Part shown: positions 42,851 to 51,804 of the stretch, in pieces | Layout: every line of letters begins with the position of its first letter | Position numbering within the stretch: the stretch's first letter is position 1 | Assembly (NCBI GenBank): GCA_964592425.1 | Contig: CAZQCG010000020.1 | Span: 20,352 to 84,351, forward strand | DNA: 64,000 nt | Direction of reading: 5' to 3' | DNA from: Viridilinea sp964592425 | Lineage (GTDB): Bacteria; Chloroflexota; Chloroflexia; Chloroflexales; Chloroflexaceae | The notes under the pieces: model-generated | The model's database searches: none | What the model saw: the letters and a program-made list of their open reading frames with translations, nothing else | Told to the model about the DNA's origin: nothing | Made by a program: the position numbers and the translations under genes

Positions 42851-43666
42851 TTAGCCCACCAGACCAACGTCGCCGCTGGTGATGGTATGCTCGGCCCCGG
42901 CGGCATCACGTACCAGCAGCGCCCCATTGCTGAGCACGGATTCCGCCCGACCCTCAATCAGGCCGCCAGGTGTCTCGACACGCACCAGCTGTCCAGGCGT
43001 CACCAGGCGTTCACGCCAGGCTCCAAAGAGCGCCTCGGCCTCGCCAGCCTGCATATGGGTATACCAAGAGTCAAGCCGCTCAAGCAAGGCGCGCAGCAGA
43101 TCGAGACGAGTGATCGGCAAACCTGCCGCTGCATGCAGACTGGTGGCAGGCATGCGGGTCAACTCGGGTGGCGGTGCCGCACTCAGATTGATCCCACAGC
43201 CGATGATCGCTGTCTCGACGCCAGCCTGCCCCAGGCCCACTTCGAGCAGGATGCCCGCTGCCTTGGCCCAGGCCCCCGAGGGCGCTACCGGCAGCAGCAG
43301 GTCATTGGGCCACTTGAGCGCCGGGCGCAGTGTACTCACCTGCTCAACCGCTTCACAGAGCGCCACGGCAGTCATCCAGACCAGTTGCACCGCCGCAGTG
43401 GGAGCCAGCCAGGTTGGGCGCAGGGCCAACGAGAGCAAGAGGGCCGTACCGGGCGGGGCGACCCAGGTACGGCCCATGCGCCCACGCCCGGCCGTCTGCT
43501 CATCAGCAACCACCAGGGCTGGCAGATCGGCCGGGGCCAGGCGGGCCAATTCACGGCGCGCCAGATCCATCGTTGAACCGACGCTGCCGTGACAGGTGAC
43601 GGTACGCGGCAGCGTGCGTGCGGGCCAGGCAGCCAGAATGGCCTCCGGGCTGAGCGGCGGCTCCAT
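42851..43666 (-). CDS. birA: Biotin--[acetyl-CoA-carboxylase] ligase
   Basis: 271 residues without an N-terminal repressor domain, so catalytic only. GSTMDLARREL, ADEQTAGRGRMGRTW (the biotinyl-AMP loop) and LKWPNDLLLP are diagnostic. The C-terminal SH3-like domain is present (LVRVETPGGLIEGRAESV). It activates biotin with ATP and attaches it to the Lys of carrier proteins. The biotin carrier encoded at 12162-12656 is the only target visible in the window. It starts 2 bp after the thiolase stop, so the two are translated from one message. Confidence 0.95.
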   Translation of the reverse strand: MEPPLSPEAILAAWPARTLPRTVTCHGSVGSTMDLARRELARLAPADLPALVVADEQTAGRGRMGRTWVAPPGTALLLSLALRPTWLAPTAAVQLVWMTAVALCEAVEQVSTLRPALKWPNDLLLPVAPSGAWAKAAGILLEVGLGQAGVETAIIGCGINLSAAPPPELTRMPATSLHAAAGLPITRLDLLRALLERLDSWYTHMQAGEAEALFGAWRERLVTPGQLVRVETPGGLIEGRAESVLSNGALLVRDAAGAEHTITSGDVGLVG

Positions 43667-43668
43667 GT

Positions 43669-44850
43669 CTAGAGTGCCTCGACCGCCAGGGCCACCGCCT
43701 CACCGCCGCCCAGGCAGAGCGAGGCGATCCCACGCCGGGCACCCCGTTGACGAAGCGCATAGATCAGTGTGACCAGCACACGAGCGCCGCTGGCCCCGAT
43801 CGGGTGCCCCAGGGCAATCGCCCCTCCATTAACATTGACTCGGTCGGGGTCAAGCCCCCCGGCGCGGATATTGGCGATCACCTGGGCCGCAAAGGCTTCG
43901 TTCAGCTCAAAGAGATCATAATCATCGACCGTCGTACCGGCCCGCTCCATCAAACGCTGGATGGCAAAGGGCGGCGCAGTAAAAACTTCGAGCGGCGGAA
44001 CCGCGGCCTGGGCCCCATGCTCAACGCGGGCCAGGGGCGTCAGACCAAGCCGGGCGGCACGGCTGGCGCTCATCAAGACCAGCGCTGCCCCGCCGTCGGT
44101 AATGCCGGGGGCATTGCCAGCGGTAACGCTACCATCACGCACAAAGGCCGGGCGTAATTTCGCCAGGGCCTGCAGGCTACTGTCGCGGCGCGGATTCTCA
44201 TCGACACTAATCGTCTGGGAACTGCCCTTGGGGCCGGGCACCTGCACCGGGGCAATTTCGGCCTGAAAGTGTCCGGCATCGATCGCCGCCACCGCCCGCT
44301 GGTGCGATTGCAGGGAGAAGAGATCCTGCTGCTCGCGGGTAACCTGCTGGGTACGGGCGATCCACTCGGCGCTGTTACCCATATGCTGATGCTCAAAGGC
44401 ACACCAGAGCCCGTCATGCACCATAGCATCGACCAGTTCGCCGTTCCCAAGGCGATAGCCGTGGCGTGCATTGGGCAACAGGTAAGGCGTGGCACTCATG
44501 TGCTCCATACCCCCGGCGACAATCACCTCGGCTTCGCCCGTACGGATCATATTCGCCCCAAGCATCACCGCCTTGAGCCCGCTGCCGCACACCTTGTTGA
44601 GGGTCAAGGCACTGACACTGCTGGGTAGACCGCCCCGTAGGGCCGCCTGGCGAGCCGGGGCCTGGCCCAGGCCTGCACCAACCACGTTGCCCATGATGCA
44701 CTCGTCAACCGTCGCCGGGTCGATCCCCGCCCGTGCAACGGCAGCCTGCACCGCCGCCGCACCAAGATCGATCGCCGTCAGCCCGGTATAAGCCCCGTTG
44801 AACTTGCCAATGGGGGTACGCGCCGCCCCAACAATGACCACCTCTTCCAT
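43669..44850 (-). CDS. Acetyl-CoA C-acetyltransferase (thiolase)
   Basis: 393 residues, the standard thiolase II length. The nucleophile Cys is in LNKVCGSGLKAVMLG (about 90), His in GHPIGASGARVLV (about 350) and the second Cys in ASLCLGGGEAVA (about 380). It condenses two acetyl-CoA or cleaves 3-ketoacyl-CoA. The ATG at 44850 with AAGGAGG eight bases upstream is decisive. The 60-residue upstream extension runs into the adjoining MITE and is rejected. It is co-transcribed with biotin ligase. It may feed storage polymer or fatty acid metabolism, but no partner genes are adjacent. Confidence 0.95.
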   Translation of the reverse strand: MEEVVIVGAARTPIGKFNGAYTGLTAIDLGAAAVQAAVARAGIDPATVDECIMGNVVGAGLGQAPARQAALRGGLPSSVSALTLNKVCGSGLKAVMLGANMIRTGEAEVIVAGGMEHMSATPYLLPNARHGYRLGNGELVDAMVHDGLWCAFEHQHMGNSAEWIARTQQVTREQQDLFSLQSHQRAVAAIDAGHFQAEIAPVQVPGPKGSSQTISVDENPRRDSSLQALAKLRPAFVRDGSVTAGNAPGITDGGAALVLMSASRAARLGLTPLARVEHGAQAAVPPLEVFTAPPFAIQRLMERAGTTVDDYDLFELNEAFAAQVIANIRAGGLDPDRVNVNGGAIALGHPIGASGARVLVTLIYALRQRGARRGIASLCLGGGEAVALAVEAL

Positions 44851-44933
44851 CTGGCGTCCTCCTTGACTACGGACACAGGAAAACAAGTATAGCATAGCCA
44901 GCCTCTGTCGCCCGTTGTGAGGTGCGCACCGCA

Positions 44934-45078
44934 CAGGGCTGATGCAAAGTCCGAACGAGAACGCGGATCGCGCTGATCTGACGGATTGACGCGGAGCTTT
45001 TTGCGGCAGCGCAGCGCGAATCTGTTCCATCTGCGGTATCCGCGTGCGCTTGCCTGAGGCGACTTTGCATCAGCCCTG
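44934..45078. mobile_element. MITE with 18-bp perfect terminal inverted repeats and 10-bp target duplication
   Basis: The ends are cagggctgatgcaaagtc (44934-44951) and its exact reverse complement (45061-45078). Direct repeats gcgcaccgca flank it at 44924-44933 and 45079-45088. The 145-bp element has no coding capacity. Ends beginning CAGGG and an 8-10 bp duplication match what I recall of the ISAs1 insertion sequence family, whose transposase would have to act in trans. It sits between the divergent thiolase and CBS-ACT genes. Confidence 0.92.
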
Positions 45079-45187
45079 GCGCACCGCAACCGCCCGGTAA
45101 CCGCTGTATGTTATAGTAGCCAATGGGCCAATCTTATACTGTCTCATGCTCATGTGAACGTAGTGTGTGGCCTACGAGGAGGTAGCC

Positions 45188-45835
45188 ATGTTCGTTGGTG
45201 AACGGATGACCCGCCCGGTGATCAGTGTTGCGCCTGATACGCCCCTGAATGATGCGCTGCACTTGATGCGTAGCGAGCATATTCGGCGGATGCCGGTCGT
45301 CTCCCACGGCAAACTGGTCGGGATCGTCTCGATGAAGGATCTGCTCAACGCCTCACCCTCACAGGCGACGACCCTCAGCATCTGGGAGCTCAACTATATG
45401 TTGAGCAAGCTGACGGTCGACTCATGTATGCACCGTGAGTTGCTGACGGTAAGTGAGGATACACCGATTGAAGAGGCGGCCCGCATTATGGCCGACCAGC
45501 GTGTCGGTGGCTTGCCAGTGTTGCGCGGTGGCGAGGTGGTCGGCATGATCACGGAGACCGACCTCTTTAAGATCTTTCTTGAATTGATGGGTGCCCGTGA
45601 TGTGGGGGTGCGCTGCGAGATACGGATGCGTGACGAGCCGGGCCAGTTGGCCGGTCTGACCCACGCCATCGCCAGCGCGGGCGGTAATATCCTCGCCCTC
45701 GGCACCTTTGCCGGCGAGGCCCCCGGCCATAGTACGGTCACCTTTAAGGTTGCTGGCCTCAAGCCGGACAAGGTACGTGAGTTGATTGCGCCCCTGGTTG
45801 AACTGGTGGTCGATGTACGTATGACCCACCCGTAG
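45188..45835 (+). CDS. CBS-pair and ACT domain protein
   Basis: 215 residues. Two CBS motifs span about 1-130 (MTRPVISVAPDTPLNDAL with RRMPVVSHGKLVGIVSMKD, and GLPVLRGGEVVGMITETD). An ACT-like ligand-binding domain spans about 140-215 (CEIRMRDEPGQLAGLTHAIA). This AcuB-like layout senses nucleotides and small metabolites and controls partner enzymes. GAGGAGG before the ATG at 45188 decides the start over an upstream GTG. It heads a co-directional run of genes with short gaps or overlaps up to about 51398. Confidence 0.92.
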   Translation: MFVGERMTRPVISVAPDTPLNDALHLMRSEHIRRMPVVSHGKLVGIVSMKDLLNASPSQATTLSIWELNYMLSKLTVDSCMHRELLTVSEDTPIEEAARIMADQRVGGLPVLRGGEVVGMITETDLFKIFLELMGARDVGVRCEIRMRDEPGQLAGLTHAIASAGGNILALGTFAGEAPGHSTVTFKVAGLKPDKVRELIAPLVELVVDVRMTHP

Positions 45836-45848
45836 CCTGCAGACAGGT

Positions 45849-46301
45849 ATGCATAACGAAAACTTCTTTATCTATCAGCGTAAAGCGCTCAAGCCGTTAC
45901 TGGCCTGGGGCATCGGCAGCAGCCTGGCGGGAATCGGGCTGCTGCCAGTACCGGGCTACTGGCGGCAGTTCGGGGCCCAGGCCGCCGGTTGGGGCGTGAT
46001 CGATGTGCTGCTGGCCATTGCTGGCCGTCGCCGTGCCCTGCTTAAGGCTGAAGAGCTGGTTCACGGCGATCTCGACGCCGAGCAGGTTGAGCACGAGGCT
46101 GATCGCTTCCAGCAGATCCTGAACCTCAACGCTGGCCTTGATCTGCTCTATATCGCCGTCGGGCTGGCCGTCGCCATGCGCTACGCCGAACAGCCCGGCC
46201 GGCGCGGCCTGGGCCATGGTGTCGCCCTGCAGGGTCTCTTCCTGCTGGCCTTCGATACGCTGCTGGCCCGTGATGTCGAGCGGCGTTTTCTGCGCTCATG
46301 A
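45849..46301 (+). CDS. Small membrane protein of unknown function
   Basis: 150 residues with about four hydrophobic segments (ALKPLLAWGIGSSLAGIGLL, AGWGVIDVLLAIAG, LLYIAVGLAVAM, LQGLFLLAFDTLLA) and a central charged stretch, DLDAEQVEHEADRFQQILNL. The pattern is that of a conserved small membrane family (DUF6992-like), but I cannot assign a function. It begins 13 bp after the CBS-ACT stop, and its last codons overlap the methyltransferase ATG as ATGA, so translation is coupled. Confidence 0.75.
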   Translation: MHNENFFIYQRKALKPLLAWGIGSSLAGIGLLPVPGYWRQFGAQAAGWGVIDVLLAIAGRRRALLKAEELVHGDLDAEQVEHEADRFQQILNLNAGLDLLYIAVGLAVAMRYAEQPGRRGLGHGVALQGLFLLAFDTLLARDVERRFLRS

Positions 46302-47395
46302 TCACCCGCGCACTCTTGCCCCTGCTGCAGTGCCCAACCTGCCGCTCGCGTGATCTCTACGTCGATGCCGCCGGGCTGCACTGTGCTGGCTGCGCCAGCT
46401 GTTATGCCTTCGGCGAGGGCTACCTTGAACTGATGCCCCGTGGGGCTGCCTACGACTATGTCTCAAAGTATGTCACCGATGAGGCAGCCCTCGCCGAGGA
46501 ACTGGACTATCGCGACTTGGCCCCGCCGCTGCTGGCCGCCGGGGTGCGTGACCGGGCACTGCGCCGCTTGCTGCGCTTTCAGCCCACTGACGTAGCGCTT
46601 GATAATGGCTGTGGGACGGCTAAGCATGCCGTCTGGAACGCTGAATATGTACGCCTGATGGTCGGCAGTGACCCGGCTACACTCTTTGCTGACCAGGCCC
46701 TTGAGCAGGTAGCCCTGGCCCAGGCCGACTCGCGCAGCCTGCCCTTTGCCGATGGCAGCTTCGACAAAGCCTTCGCGATTGACATTCTTGAGCACTTTCC
46801 GCTCGAGGTGATCGATACCTACCTGGCTGAGACGGCCCGGGTCTTGCGTCCGGGCGGGCGCATGCTGGCCTTCTCCAACACTCGCGAGATGTCGCCCATC
46901 CAGCCGCTGATCAACCTCAGCCGGCGGCTTGGGCGGCTCTTTGTGCGCGCCGGGCTCTACGACTTCGCACGTGAAGCGCGCCGGAAGTCCGACCATCTCA
47001 AGGCTCTGGAGAACTGGGAAGATGTGCTGGCGGCCTTTGAACGGGCTGGCCTGCGCCCGGTCAAAGTGGTCTTCTGGAACAGTCTCTTTACCACCTTTGT
47101 CGAACATGTGCTGATGAAGCTGGGCGAGGCGGCCCTGGGCCGTATGCAAACGGTGGCCAGGCGTAGCCCGCCGCCTGCTGCGCAGGCTGCCCCTGGCAGT
47201 TCGCAGGCCGCAGGCGTAGCTCGTGAGATCCGTGCCCGCCGGCGCATTCGCACTCATCTGCGCCCCGGGAGCCCGGTCTACCTGGCCTTGATGGCGATCA
47301 CCCTGCTGATGGAGCTGGATCTCTGGCTCTTCGGCTGGATGCGCTGCGGCAGCTACTTCATTCTGGTGGAGAAGCCGGTCAACTCAGCAGCATAA
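46298..47395 (+). CDS. SAM-dependent methyltransferase with N-terminal zinc-ribbon-like motif
   Basis: 365 residues. The first 40 hold CPTC and CAGC pairs, the Trm112-like zinc ribbon found ahead of some methyltransferases. The class I core has DNGCGTAKHAVW (motif I, about 100), DSRSLPFADGSFDKAFAIDI (about 145) and LRPGGRMLAFSN. A C-terminal hydrophobic segment (about 325-350, PVYLALMAITLLMELDLWLF) may bind the membrane. The substrate is unknown. Lipid, quinone or sugar methylation would fit the context of membrane and glycosyltransferase genes. It is coupled to the upstream membrane protein gene and lies 2 bp from the acetyltransferase gene. Confidence 0.88.
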   Translation: MITRALLPLLQCPTCRSRDLYVDAAGLHCAGCASCYAFGEGYLELMPRGAAYDYVSKYVTDEAALAEELDYRDLAPPLLAAGVRDRALRRLLRFQPTDVALDNGCGTAKHAVWNAEYVRLMVGSDPATLFADQALEQVALAQADSRSLPFADGSFDKAFAIDILEHFPLEVIDTYLAETARVLRPGGRMLAFSNTREMSPIQPLINLSRRLGRLFVRAGLYDFAREARRKSDHLKALENWEDVLAAFERAGLRPVKVVFWNSLFTTFVEHVLMKLGEAALGRMQTVARRSPPPAAQAAPGSSQAAGVAREIRARRRIRTHLRPGSPVYLALMAITLLMELDLWLFGWMRCGSYFILVEKPVNSAA

Positions 47396-47397
47396 CT

Positions 47398-48573
47398 ATG
47401 GATTATCGTCCGCTCAACGAGCAGGATCGTGCGCAACTGCTGGCGCTCGAAAGCTACGCTTTTCAGGTCAATCCTGAATTGATGCACCTGGATCAGGCCC
47501 GCATTGGGCAGTTTCGTGGCATGTTCGAGGGAAGCACATTGCGCGCCCAGCTGGAGTTGATTCCGCTGCGCATGCGAGCTGGGCTGGGTGATCTGGTCGC
47601 GGCTGGACTGGGCTCGGTGGCCAGTGCGCCCGCCACGCGCCGCCGTGGTGATGTAGCCGCCCTGCTGCGCCACACAGCCGCCGAGTTGCGGGCCACGGGG
47701 GTGCCGCTGGCCGTGCTCTATCCCTTCAAGCGCTCGTTCTATAACCGTTACGGCTGGGCCACCTTCTACGAGCGCCGTTGCTACAGTGGCTCGCCTAGCC
47801 TGTTCGCCCACTTCCGCCGTGCACCCGGGCGCTTCACACCGGCTGGCGAGGAAGAGATCGCCGAGCTTGACCGCATCTACAGTGGGGCCTTACGCGGACG
47901 CTTTGGCCCGCTGGTGCGCGACGAGCACTGGTGGCAACAGCGCCTGCTTCATGATGGCCAGGGGCGTCCACGTCATGCCTACATCTGGCGTGATGAACAG
48001 GGCCGCGGACGCTCGTACCTGATCTACCGGATCGCAGACGAGGCTACGGGGCGCTGCTTTGAGTCTCGCGAGATGGTTGCCCTCGACCCGCTCGCCCGTG
48101 GGCAACTCTTTGTTTTTGTCGCTGGCCACCAGGATCAGGTGGCAAACGTGCGCTTCCGTGCCCCCGCCGATGCACCAGTCAATCTGCTCTTCCCCGACCC
48201 GCTTGAGTGCCTGATCGAGCCGCAATTTATGCTACGCCTGCTTGATGTCCCGGCGGCCCTGGCAGCCTATAGCTTCCCCCCTAGCCTGGGCGGTCAACTC
48301 AGCCTGGCGGTCGAAGATGCTTGGCTCGAAGAGAATCGGGGCGTCTTCGAGCTGGAGTGGCACGAGGGGCGCTGCCAGGTCAGACGACTGCCCGCCGGGA
48401 CGCCGGCTAACCTGCACTGCGATGTGCGTGTGCTGACCCAGATCTACAGCCGCTACCTGCGCCCTCGCACCGCTGCCGCCTTCGGCCTGCTCGAAGCACC
48501 CGGACGCGAGGCCCTGGCGCGCTTTGAAGCTGCCTTTGCGGGCCTGGCCCCCTTTGGCTCGGAATTCTTCTAG
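47398..48573 (+). CDS. Eis-like GNAT N-acetyltransferase
   Basis: 391 residues with the three-part Eis layout: an N-terminal GNAT domain with LGSVASAPATRRRGDVAALL (acetyl-CoA loop) and LYPFKRSFYNRYGWATFYER, a second GNAT-like domain in the middle, and a C-terminal sterol-carrier-like domain ending in APFGSEFF. The free C-terminal carboxylate of Eis proteins acts as the general base, and the Phe-rich tail here is in keeping. Eis proteins acetylate aminoglycosides or polyamines. The native substrate here is unknown. The TAG stop shares its last base with the GTG start of the next gene, indicating tight coupling. Confidence 0.88.
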   Translation: MDYRPLNEQDRAQLLALESYAFQVNPELMHLDQARIGQFRGMFEGSTLRAQLELIPLRMRAGLGDLVAAGLGSVASAPATRRRGDVAALLRHTAAELRATGVPLAVLYPFKRSFYNRYGWATFYERRCYSGSPSLFAHFRRAPGRFTPAGEEEIAELDRIYSGALRGRFGPLVRDEHWWQQRLLHDGQGRPRHAYIWRDEQGRGRSYLIYRIADEATGRCFESREMVALDPLARGQLFVFVAGHQDQVANVRFRAPADAPVNLLFPDPLECLIEPQFMLRLLDVPAALAAYSFPPSLGGQLSLAVEDAWLEENRGVFELEWHEGRCQVRRLPAGTPANLHCDVRVLTQIYSRYLRPRTAAAFGLLEAPGREALARFEAAFAGLAPFGSEFF

Positions 48574-49613
48574 TGGCACTCAGACCACTCTACATCTCGC
48601 CAGTCGGCCGGGGCGGGGTCGATTTCGGCATCCAGAACATCGCCCGCTCGGTGCAAGCCGTCGGGCTGCGCCCTGAACTGCTGCGCCTGCCTGAGATCTA
48701 CAACTTCCTGCCCATGCTCATCCCCCGCGCTCTGCCCACTGGCTGGTGGCGCGGCTTCGATCTGCTCCAGGGCCGCTCGCGGGTCGCCTTCAGCTTCAAG
48801 GCCAGCGGGCTGCCTGTAGTCACGACGGTTCATCATCTGACCAGTGACCCCGACCTGCAGCCCTACAGCTCCTTCGCCCAGCGCCTCTTCTACCGCCTGG
48901 TCGAAGCCCGCTACGACGGCCTCTCGGTCGCCCATGCCGATGCCGTCGTCTGTGTGAGCCACTTCACCCGCCGGCAGGTTGAGCAGACCTATGGGCGCGC
49001 CGATAGTGTGGTGATCTTCGACGGCATTGATACGAGCGTCTTTGTGCCCTCAGCCGGGTTGGTGCGCAGCGACCATGGCCTGCCGCCGAGTAGCGCCCGC
49101 ATCCGGCTGCTCTTTGTGGGTAACCGCACCCGCCGCAAAGGCTTCGATCTGCTGCCAAAGATTATGGAGCGCCTGCCAGAAGCATATGTGCTCTACTACA
49201 CCGGCGGCTTTCAGGGCAGCACAACAGCCCCGCCTCACCCACGGATGATTGCCATCGGCTCACCCGATCGGGCGGGCCTGGTTGCGGCCTACCAGAGCTG
49301 TGACATCCTACTCTTTCCCTCGCGGCTCGAGGGCTTCGGGATTGCCCCGGCCGAAGCGCTGGCCTGTGGGCGGCCAGTCGTAACCACCCGCGCCGGTGCG
49401 CTGCCCGAAGTGGTTGACGAGGGCCTGAACGGCTTTCTGGTGGCCCGTGACGACGTGGCCGCCTACGCCGAACGTGTACGGGAGCTTGGCGAAGATGCGG
49501 GCCTGCGCCGGCGCTTCGGTGAACACGGAAGGGCCAAAGTTGTCGCCAACTTCGGCTACGCACAACTCGGTGCGGGCTTCCGCACGCTCTACACCCAACT
49601 GCTCAAGGGTTGA
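48573..49613 (+). CDS. Glycosyltransferase family 4-type
   Basis: 346 residues with a GT-B fold: an N-terminal acceptor domain (YISPVGRGGVDFGIQNIARS) and a C-terminal nucleotide-sugar domain with LLFVGNRTRRKGFDLLP and EGFGIAPAEALACGRPVV (the Glu-X7-Glu motif, about 260). It adds a sugar to a lipid, protein or glycan, and the substrates cannot be deduced. The start is GTG at 48573, overlapping the previous stop by one base. With the methyltransferase gene upstream it may serve glycolipid or surface glycan synthesis. Confidence 0.92.
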   Translation: MALRPLYISPVGRGGVDFGIQNIARSVQAVGLRPELLRLPEIYNFLPMLIPRALPTGWWRGFDLLQGRSRVAFSFKASGLPVVTTVHHLTSDPDLQPYSSFAQRLFYRLVEARYDGLSVAHADAVVCVSHFTRRQVEQTYGRADSVVIFDGIDTSVFVPSAGLVRSDHGLPPSSARIRLLFVGNRTRRKGFDLLPKIMERLPEAYVLYYTGGFQGSTTAPPHPRMIAIGSPDRAGLVAAYQSCDILLFPSRLEGFGIAPAEALACGRPVVTTRAGALPEVVDEGLNGFLVARDDVAAYAERVRELGEDAGLRRRFGEHGRAKVVANFGYAQLGAGFRTLYTQLLKG

Positions 49614-49672
49614 GCAAGACCTGTGGTATGATGCCGCCCGTCGCAAGACCTGCCCAGTATGAGGAGAGCTTC

Positions 49673-50413
49673 ATGCCGATCGACACCCCTCTCACTGATC
49701 TGATCAAGCAACTTGAGCAGGCTGGCCTGCGCCCCAACGAGCGTCTGGTACAACGGATTCTGGCCTATGGCCCAGCAGCGCGCACCCTCCTGATCGATCT
49801 CGCCTGCGATGTCGATCTGCTGCATGAAGAACTACCGGAGGCGGTCGCCCCGCTGCACGCTATCCGCCTGCTGCGCGAGTTGCCCGACCTGGAGCTGATC
49901 GAGGCCCTGCTTGATAATCTGCCGGTACCGCTCTATGACGACGAAGACAATGTGCTGGCCGAGCTCTACTCCGAAGAGCTGTTGTTTGTGATCGGGCGGA
50001 TCGGCAGGCCTGCCGTCGCGGCGTTGTGGGCCTACGCCGACGACCCGGACAACCTGATGATCGGGCGCACTGCCGCAATCATTTGCCAAGCCTACGTAGC
50101 TGGCTATGTCCCCGAGCTGTACGATGACCTGATCGCCGAGGGGCGGCGACGACTGGCACTTGAACAGGATCCCCGTATGGCGGCGGCGCTGGCGCAGTTG
50201 CTGGGCAACCTCGGCGACAAAACGAGCTACGCGACAATTATGGCCGCCTACCGGACGGGGCAGATCGATCAAGCATTTTTCCCGGCAGCCGCCGCCAGGA
50301 AGTTATTGCTGGGCGGTGGGATCAAAAATCTCCCATGTGTCCACCATACGCTCTTTGAGTGCTATGACCTGCATGGGCCATTCCTCGATACTGATCAGCC
50401 ACGCGAGCATTAG
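49673..50413 (+). CDS. Hypothetical helical (HEAT-like) repeat protein
   Basis: 246 residues made of alpha-helical hairpins about 35-40 residues long (LVQRILAYGPAARTLLIDLA, LHAIRLLRELPDLELIEALL, AALAQLLGNLGDKTSYATIM), reminiscent of HEAT or PBS-lyase-like repeats. No catalytic motif or membrane segment is seen. ATG 49673 with GAGGAG six bases upstream decides the start over longer frames. It ends 3 bp before the next gene. A scaffold or binding role is only a suggestion from the fold type. Confidence 0.7.
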   Translation: MPIDTPLTDLIKQLEQAGLRPNERLVQRILAYGPAARTLLIDLACDVDLLHEELPEAVAPLHAIRLLRELPDLELIEALLDNLPVPLYDDEDNVLAELYSEELLFVIGRIGRPAVAALWAYADDPDNLMIGRTAAIICQAYVAGYVPELYDDLIAEGRRRLALEQDPRMAAALAQLLGNLGDKTSYATIMAAYRTGQIDQAFFPAAAARKLLLGGGIKNLPCVHHTLFECYDLHGPFLDTDQPREH

Positions 50414-50416
50414 ATC

Positions 50417-50863
50417 ATGCGCCTGCGCACACACCTGATCAGTTCGCTGGGGCTTGGGCTGCTGCTCTACCCGTGTCGGCCAGGGGCAGTGCTGCGCCTG
50501 ACAGCCGCTGGCAGCCTGATCGACCTGGATCACCTGCTCTGTTACGGGCTACGCAGCGGTGATTGGAGCGTTGTGGGGGCACTGCGCTACGACCGTTACC
50601 GCAACCAGCGCCGCATGGAAGGCGATAACCGTCCGCGTTACGGCCCCTTGCGCTCATGGCTGCACCTGCCCTGGCTGGTACTGCCGGGGCTGTGGGCAGC
50701 AGCGCTGCGCTGGCCAGCCCTGCGTCCGGTGGCCTGGGGCGTCAGCCTGCACCTGGCACTCGATAATCTGGCCTGGCTGGATGGCGGTACCAGACAGGCG
50801 GTTGACCAACATGAACATGGTGCGGCAACCGGGCTGTGGTACACTAAACAGGGCGGGCAGTGA
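50417..50863 (+). CDS. Small membrane protein, possible metal-dependent hydrolase (YdjM/DUF457-like)
   Basis: 148 residues with several hydrophobic stretches and a spaced His/Asp pattern: RTHLISSLG near the N-terminus, GSLIDLDHLLCYG (about 35) and SLHLALDNLAWLD (about 112). This pattern resembles the membrane-bound hydrolases of the YdjM/YbcI group, in which these residues bind metal. The protein is short for that family and the assignment is tentative. The gap to the previous stop is 3 bp, so the two are probably co-translated. Confidence 0.65.
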   Translation: MRLRTHLISSLGLGLLLYPCRPGAVLRLTAAGSLIDLDHLLCYGLRSGDWSVVGALRYDRYRNQRRMEGDNRPRYGPLRSWLHLPWLVLPGLWAAALRWPALRPVAWGVSLHLALDNLAWLDGGTRQAVDQHEHGAATGLWYTKQGGQ

Positions 50864-50897
50864 GCCGTAAGCCCGTCGGGGCAAGGAGGAGGCTGGC

Positions 50898-51398
50898 ATG
50901 GAAGACGATCATGATCCGCCGGAGTCACCGCATGAGACGACAAGTGAAGAGCTTGAACGGCTCGCCCGCGAGGCTCTTGAGGCCCAGTCGGGGCCAGTCG
51001 ACTCGCTCGCCACACGGCGGCGTTGTCAGCGCGTGATCGACATCTATGCCACTGGCATGATCGAGGAGGCACGCGACTATTTTCATGCCGCATGGGTGCT
51101 TTTGTGCGGCGAGAGTCAGGGTCACTATCGCCTGGCGCGCCGTTTCGCCCGCCAGGCTGCTGATCTGGGCGAGCCGCGCGCGTGGACGCTACGAGCGATG
51201 GCATGGGATCGCTGGCTGGTGGCCGAAGGTCAGCCCCAGCGTTTCGGCACCCAGATCATCAAACAGGCAGGCCGCTGGTCACTTGGCCCGGTTGTGCCTC
51301 AGGTCAGCGATGCCGAACGGGCCTTCTTCGGCGTGCCACCACTCTATGTGCAAGCGCAGCGCGCCGAGCAACTCCAGCGCCAGGAAGAGCAGAGTTAG
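50898..51398 (+). CDS. Hypothetical protein (DUF6624-like)
   Basis: 166 residues. The core YFHAAWVLLCGESQGHYRLA, AWDRWLVAEGQPQRFGTQ and VSDAERAFFGVPPL recalls a widespread family (DUF6624) of unknown function, often a helical bundle with a conserved His and Gly-Thr-Gln. The N-terminus is acidic. AAGGAGGAGG precedes the ATG. It is the last gene of the rightward run, followed by a 406-bp AT-richer gap. I cannot assign a role. Confidence 0.72.
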   Translation: MEDDHDPPESPHETTSEELERLAREALEAQSGPVDSLATRRRCQRVIDIYATGMIEEARDYFHAAWVLLCGESQGHYRLARRFARQAADLGEPRAWTLRAMAWDRWLVAEGQPQRFGTQIIKQAGRWSLGPVVPQVSDAERAFFGVPPLYVQAQRAEQLQRQEEQS

Positions 51399-51804
51399 CA
51401 CGTTGGACGAAAGAACAAGCTTCCCTTCCTTTTATGGGTCGGTACGCCCGCTAAAATTATAGCCTGTAGATCTAAGATATATACCCATTTTGAACTATAT
51501 CCGGGCAGATATGGCATTACAAAGCTCAAAAAAGTCACCGAGCAGTATACTGGCAGAAGCCCATATAACAGGAGTGTCAGCCACCGCTCACGCCACAGGT
51601 AACAGAGATGCGGTATGATATTCTTGCAAGTAGTCAGACCCGGCGAGGCTCGTACACCGCGGTACGCGTCGAATGACAGCCCACGGAAGTCGCTCTGGCA
51701 TGGAGGATATCGGGGCGGACAGCCACCACCATCACAGCAGCAAGCTCACCCAAAGCACGGCATCGCTGTACGGCTGGACCGATATCCGCAGGAAGGACGC
51801 TGCT
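51399..51804. other. AT-richer intergenic region
   Basis: 406 bp between two rightward genes. The part 51450-51560 is clearly AT-richer than its surroundings and contains several TATA-like runs, so a promoter for the gene at 51805 is plausible, though I cannot single one out. Short ORFs in 51600-51800 lack ribosome sites and I do not call them. Confidence 0.4.

Noticed and set aside
44851..45030. 60-residue N-terminal extension of the thiolase
   Set aside because: It runs into the MITE and has no thiolase similarity. The ATG at 44850 has a strong ribosome site and gives the normal family length.
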